Shown here one piece after another: positions 63,144 through 64,000 of a stretch of 64,000 nucleotides of DNA (the first letter of the stretch is position 1; every line of letters starts with the position of its first letter). The DNA is from JBOHTO01 sp050733695. Lineage in GTDB: Bacteria; Gemmatimonadota; Gemmatimonadetes; Gemmatimonadales; Gemmatimonadaceae. The stretch lies in contig JBOHTO010000060.1 of NCBI GenBank assembly GCA_050733695.1, positions 1 through 64,000 of the forward strand. Reading direction: 5' to 3'. A program made the position numbers and the translations under genes. The notes below the pieces were generated by a model. That model saw only the letters and a list, made by a program, of their open reading frames with translations. It was not told where the DNA came from and searched no databases.

Positions 63144-63996
63144 AGAGCGATCGGGCTCGCTGCTGGCGGCGCCGTATGTCGCATTCCTGCTCGCGTTCGC
63201 GGCCTATCCGATCGTGTTCGCTGTGGTGCTCGTCTTTCTGCAGTGGGACCTCGTGACGGCCCCGTCGTTCGCGGGCCTCGACAACGTGCAGCATCTCGCG
63301 AACGACGGCCGCTTCTGGCGCGCAGTCGCGAACACGTTCGTCTTCCTCGTCATCCATGTGCCGCTGCAGATAGCGACGGCTCTCGCGCTCGCCCTGGCTC
63401 TCGATCGTCCGCTCGTGCTCCGCGCCTTCTGGCGGGCCGCGTTCTTCCTGCCCGTCGTGATCTCCGGCGCGGTGGTCGCTATCCTCTGGAGCTCCCTCTA
63501 CGCGACCGACGTCGGGCTGATCAACCGGCTGCTCGTGCGCATCGGGTTGTCGCCAGTGCCGTGGCTCACCCATCCCCTGACGGCCATGCCCGCGATTGCC
63601 GTCATGGTGACCTGGAAGAACGTGGGCTTCTACGTGATCATCTACCTCGCCGGGCTGCAGTACATTCCCCGGAGTTGCCAGGAGGCGATCGAGATCGAAG
63701 GCGCATCCTCGTGGCAGCGGTTCCGGCACCTCACGCTGCCGCTGCTATTGCCGCAGACGATCCTCGTCGTCACGCTCTCGACCATCAACGGCTTCCAGCT
63801 CTTCATCGAACCGTACGTGATGACGGGAGGCGGCCCCCTGAGACGCACGTATTCGATCGTGCTGTACCTGTACACGAACGCTTTCTCCTACCAGAAGATG
63901 GGCTATGCGGCGACGATCGGCGTGGCACTCGCATTGATGATCGGTGCAGTGGTCCTCATTCAGCGCCGGGTCATCGGCTCGGCCACGGCGCCGTGA
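63133..63996 (+). CDS. ABC sugar transporter permease (MalF/UgpA type)
   Basis: The 287-residue protein has six membrane helices. The EAA loop that contacts the ATPase reads QEAIEIEGASSWQRFRHLTL. It overlaps the solute-binding gene by 11 bp. The family imports di- or oligosaccharides. The partner permease begins at the very end of the window; the ATPase gene is not seen. Confidence 0.92.
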   Translation: MRAEERSGSLLAAPYVAFLLAFAAYPIVFAVVLVFLQWDLVTAPSFAGLDNVQHLANDGRFWRAVANTFVFLVIHVPLQIATALALALALDRPLVLRAFWRAAFFLPVVISGAVVAILWSSLYATDVGLINRLLVRIGLSPVPWLTHPLTAMPAIAVMVTWKNVGFYVIIYLAGLQYIPRSCQEAIEIEGASSWQRFRHLTLPLLLPQTILVVTLSTINGFQLFIEPYVMTGGGPLRRTYSIVLYLYTNAFSYQKMGYAATIGVALALMIGAVVLIQRRVIGSATAP

Positions 63997-64000
63997 GCAC
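63993..64000 (+). CDS. Start of the next gene, cut by the window end
   Basis: The permease stop TGA (63994-63996) overlaps a GTG at 63993 in the GTGA pattern used throughout this operon. A MalG/UgpE-type second permease is expected. Only eight bases are visible, so the call rests on the pattern. Confidence 0.35.

Noticed and set aside
62695..63729. Minus-strand frame across the lipoprotein/permease junction
   Set aside because: Shadow frame rich in Arg/His/Asp; both plus-strand genes have strong family support.

Overview
The window is high-GC bacterial chromosome (64 kb) with almost wall-to-wall coding on both strands. Gene content points to an aerobic, chemoheterotrophic Gram-negative bacterium. 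It has a caa3-type oxidase with a cytochrome c fused to subunit II, protoporphyrinogen oxidase, ferrochelatase and UroD. It also has secreted M14 and M1 peptidases, many lipoproteins with a lipobox cysteine, and c-di-GMP enzymes. The LeuRS signature HVGN and the number of secreted peptidases and lipoproteins would fit Gemmatimonadota, but that is an inference; no rRNA is present to confirm it. I saw no tRNA, rRNA, CRISPR array, intact insertion sequence or phage gene.

Layout. 1-13 kb: tail of a Kup potassium transporter, an M14 metallopeptidase, a two-PDZ secreted protein, a ferritin-like/VIT1 fusion (MbfA type), leucyl-tRNA synthetase, a chemoreceptor and a Tat-exported glycosylasparaginase. 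13-20 kb: an aspartase carrying an N-terminal cyclic-nucleotide-binding domain, a nicotinate phosphoribosyltransferase-like protein, then haem synthesis (hemE-hemH on the minus strand, hemG divergent). 20-26 kb: cox operon coxB-coxA-coxC-coxD-ctaG. 26-31 kb: membrane and lipoproteins, a NagX-like acyltransferase, a PBP4-type DD-carboxypeptidase and a saccharopine dehydrogenase-family protein.

31-43 kb is a long minus-strand series read from gyrA downwards: gyrA, a membrane GGDEF protein, threonine dehydratase, REC-GAF-GGDEF, an E1-alpha dehydrogenase subunit, a lipoprotein, an M1 aminopeptidase and a TPR/retropepsin-like protein. The last six have overlapping or touching reading frames. 43-49 kb: secreted proteins of unknown role, a zinc ribbon, a thioesterase and a zinc-type oxidoreductase. 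49-53 kb: E2 (odhB-like) and E3 (lpdA) of a 2-oxoacid dehydrogenase. 53-56 kb: a gluconate-dehydrogenase-like pair (subunit 3 plus GMC flavoprotein). 56 kb: a broken AhpD-like gene whose first lesion is a TGA exactly at the second cysteine of CxxC.

56.6-64 kb is a carbohydrate locus: a divergent MFS sugar transporter, then GH130 phosphorylase, a 45-codon ORF, a second GH130, a lipoprotein fusing a helical-barrel domain to an ABC solute-binding protein, and an ABC permease. All are joined by 4-11 bp overlaps, and the series runs off the right end. The likely job is uptake and phosphorolysis of beta-mannoside-type oligosaccharides.

Between genes there are two dispersed repeat families: a REP-like element (three copies) and an 18-bp motif followed by a hairpin (two copies). 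There are also several in-frame 9-bp minisatellites and a nested inverted repeat around a good gyrA promoter.
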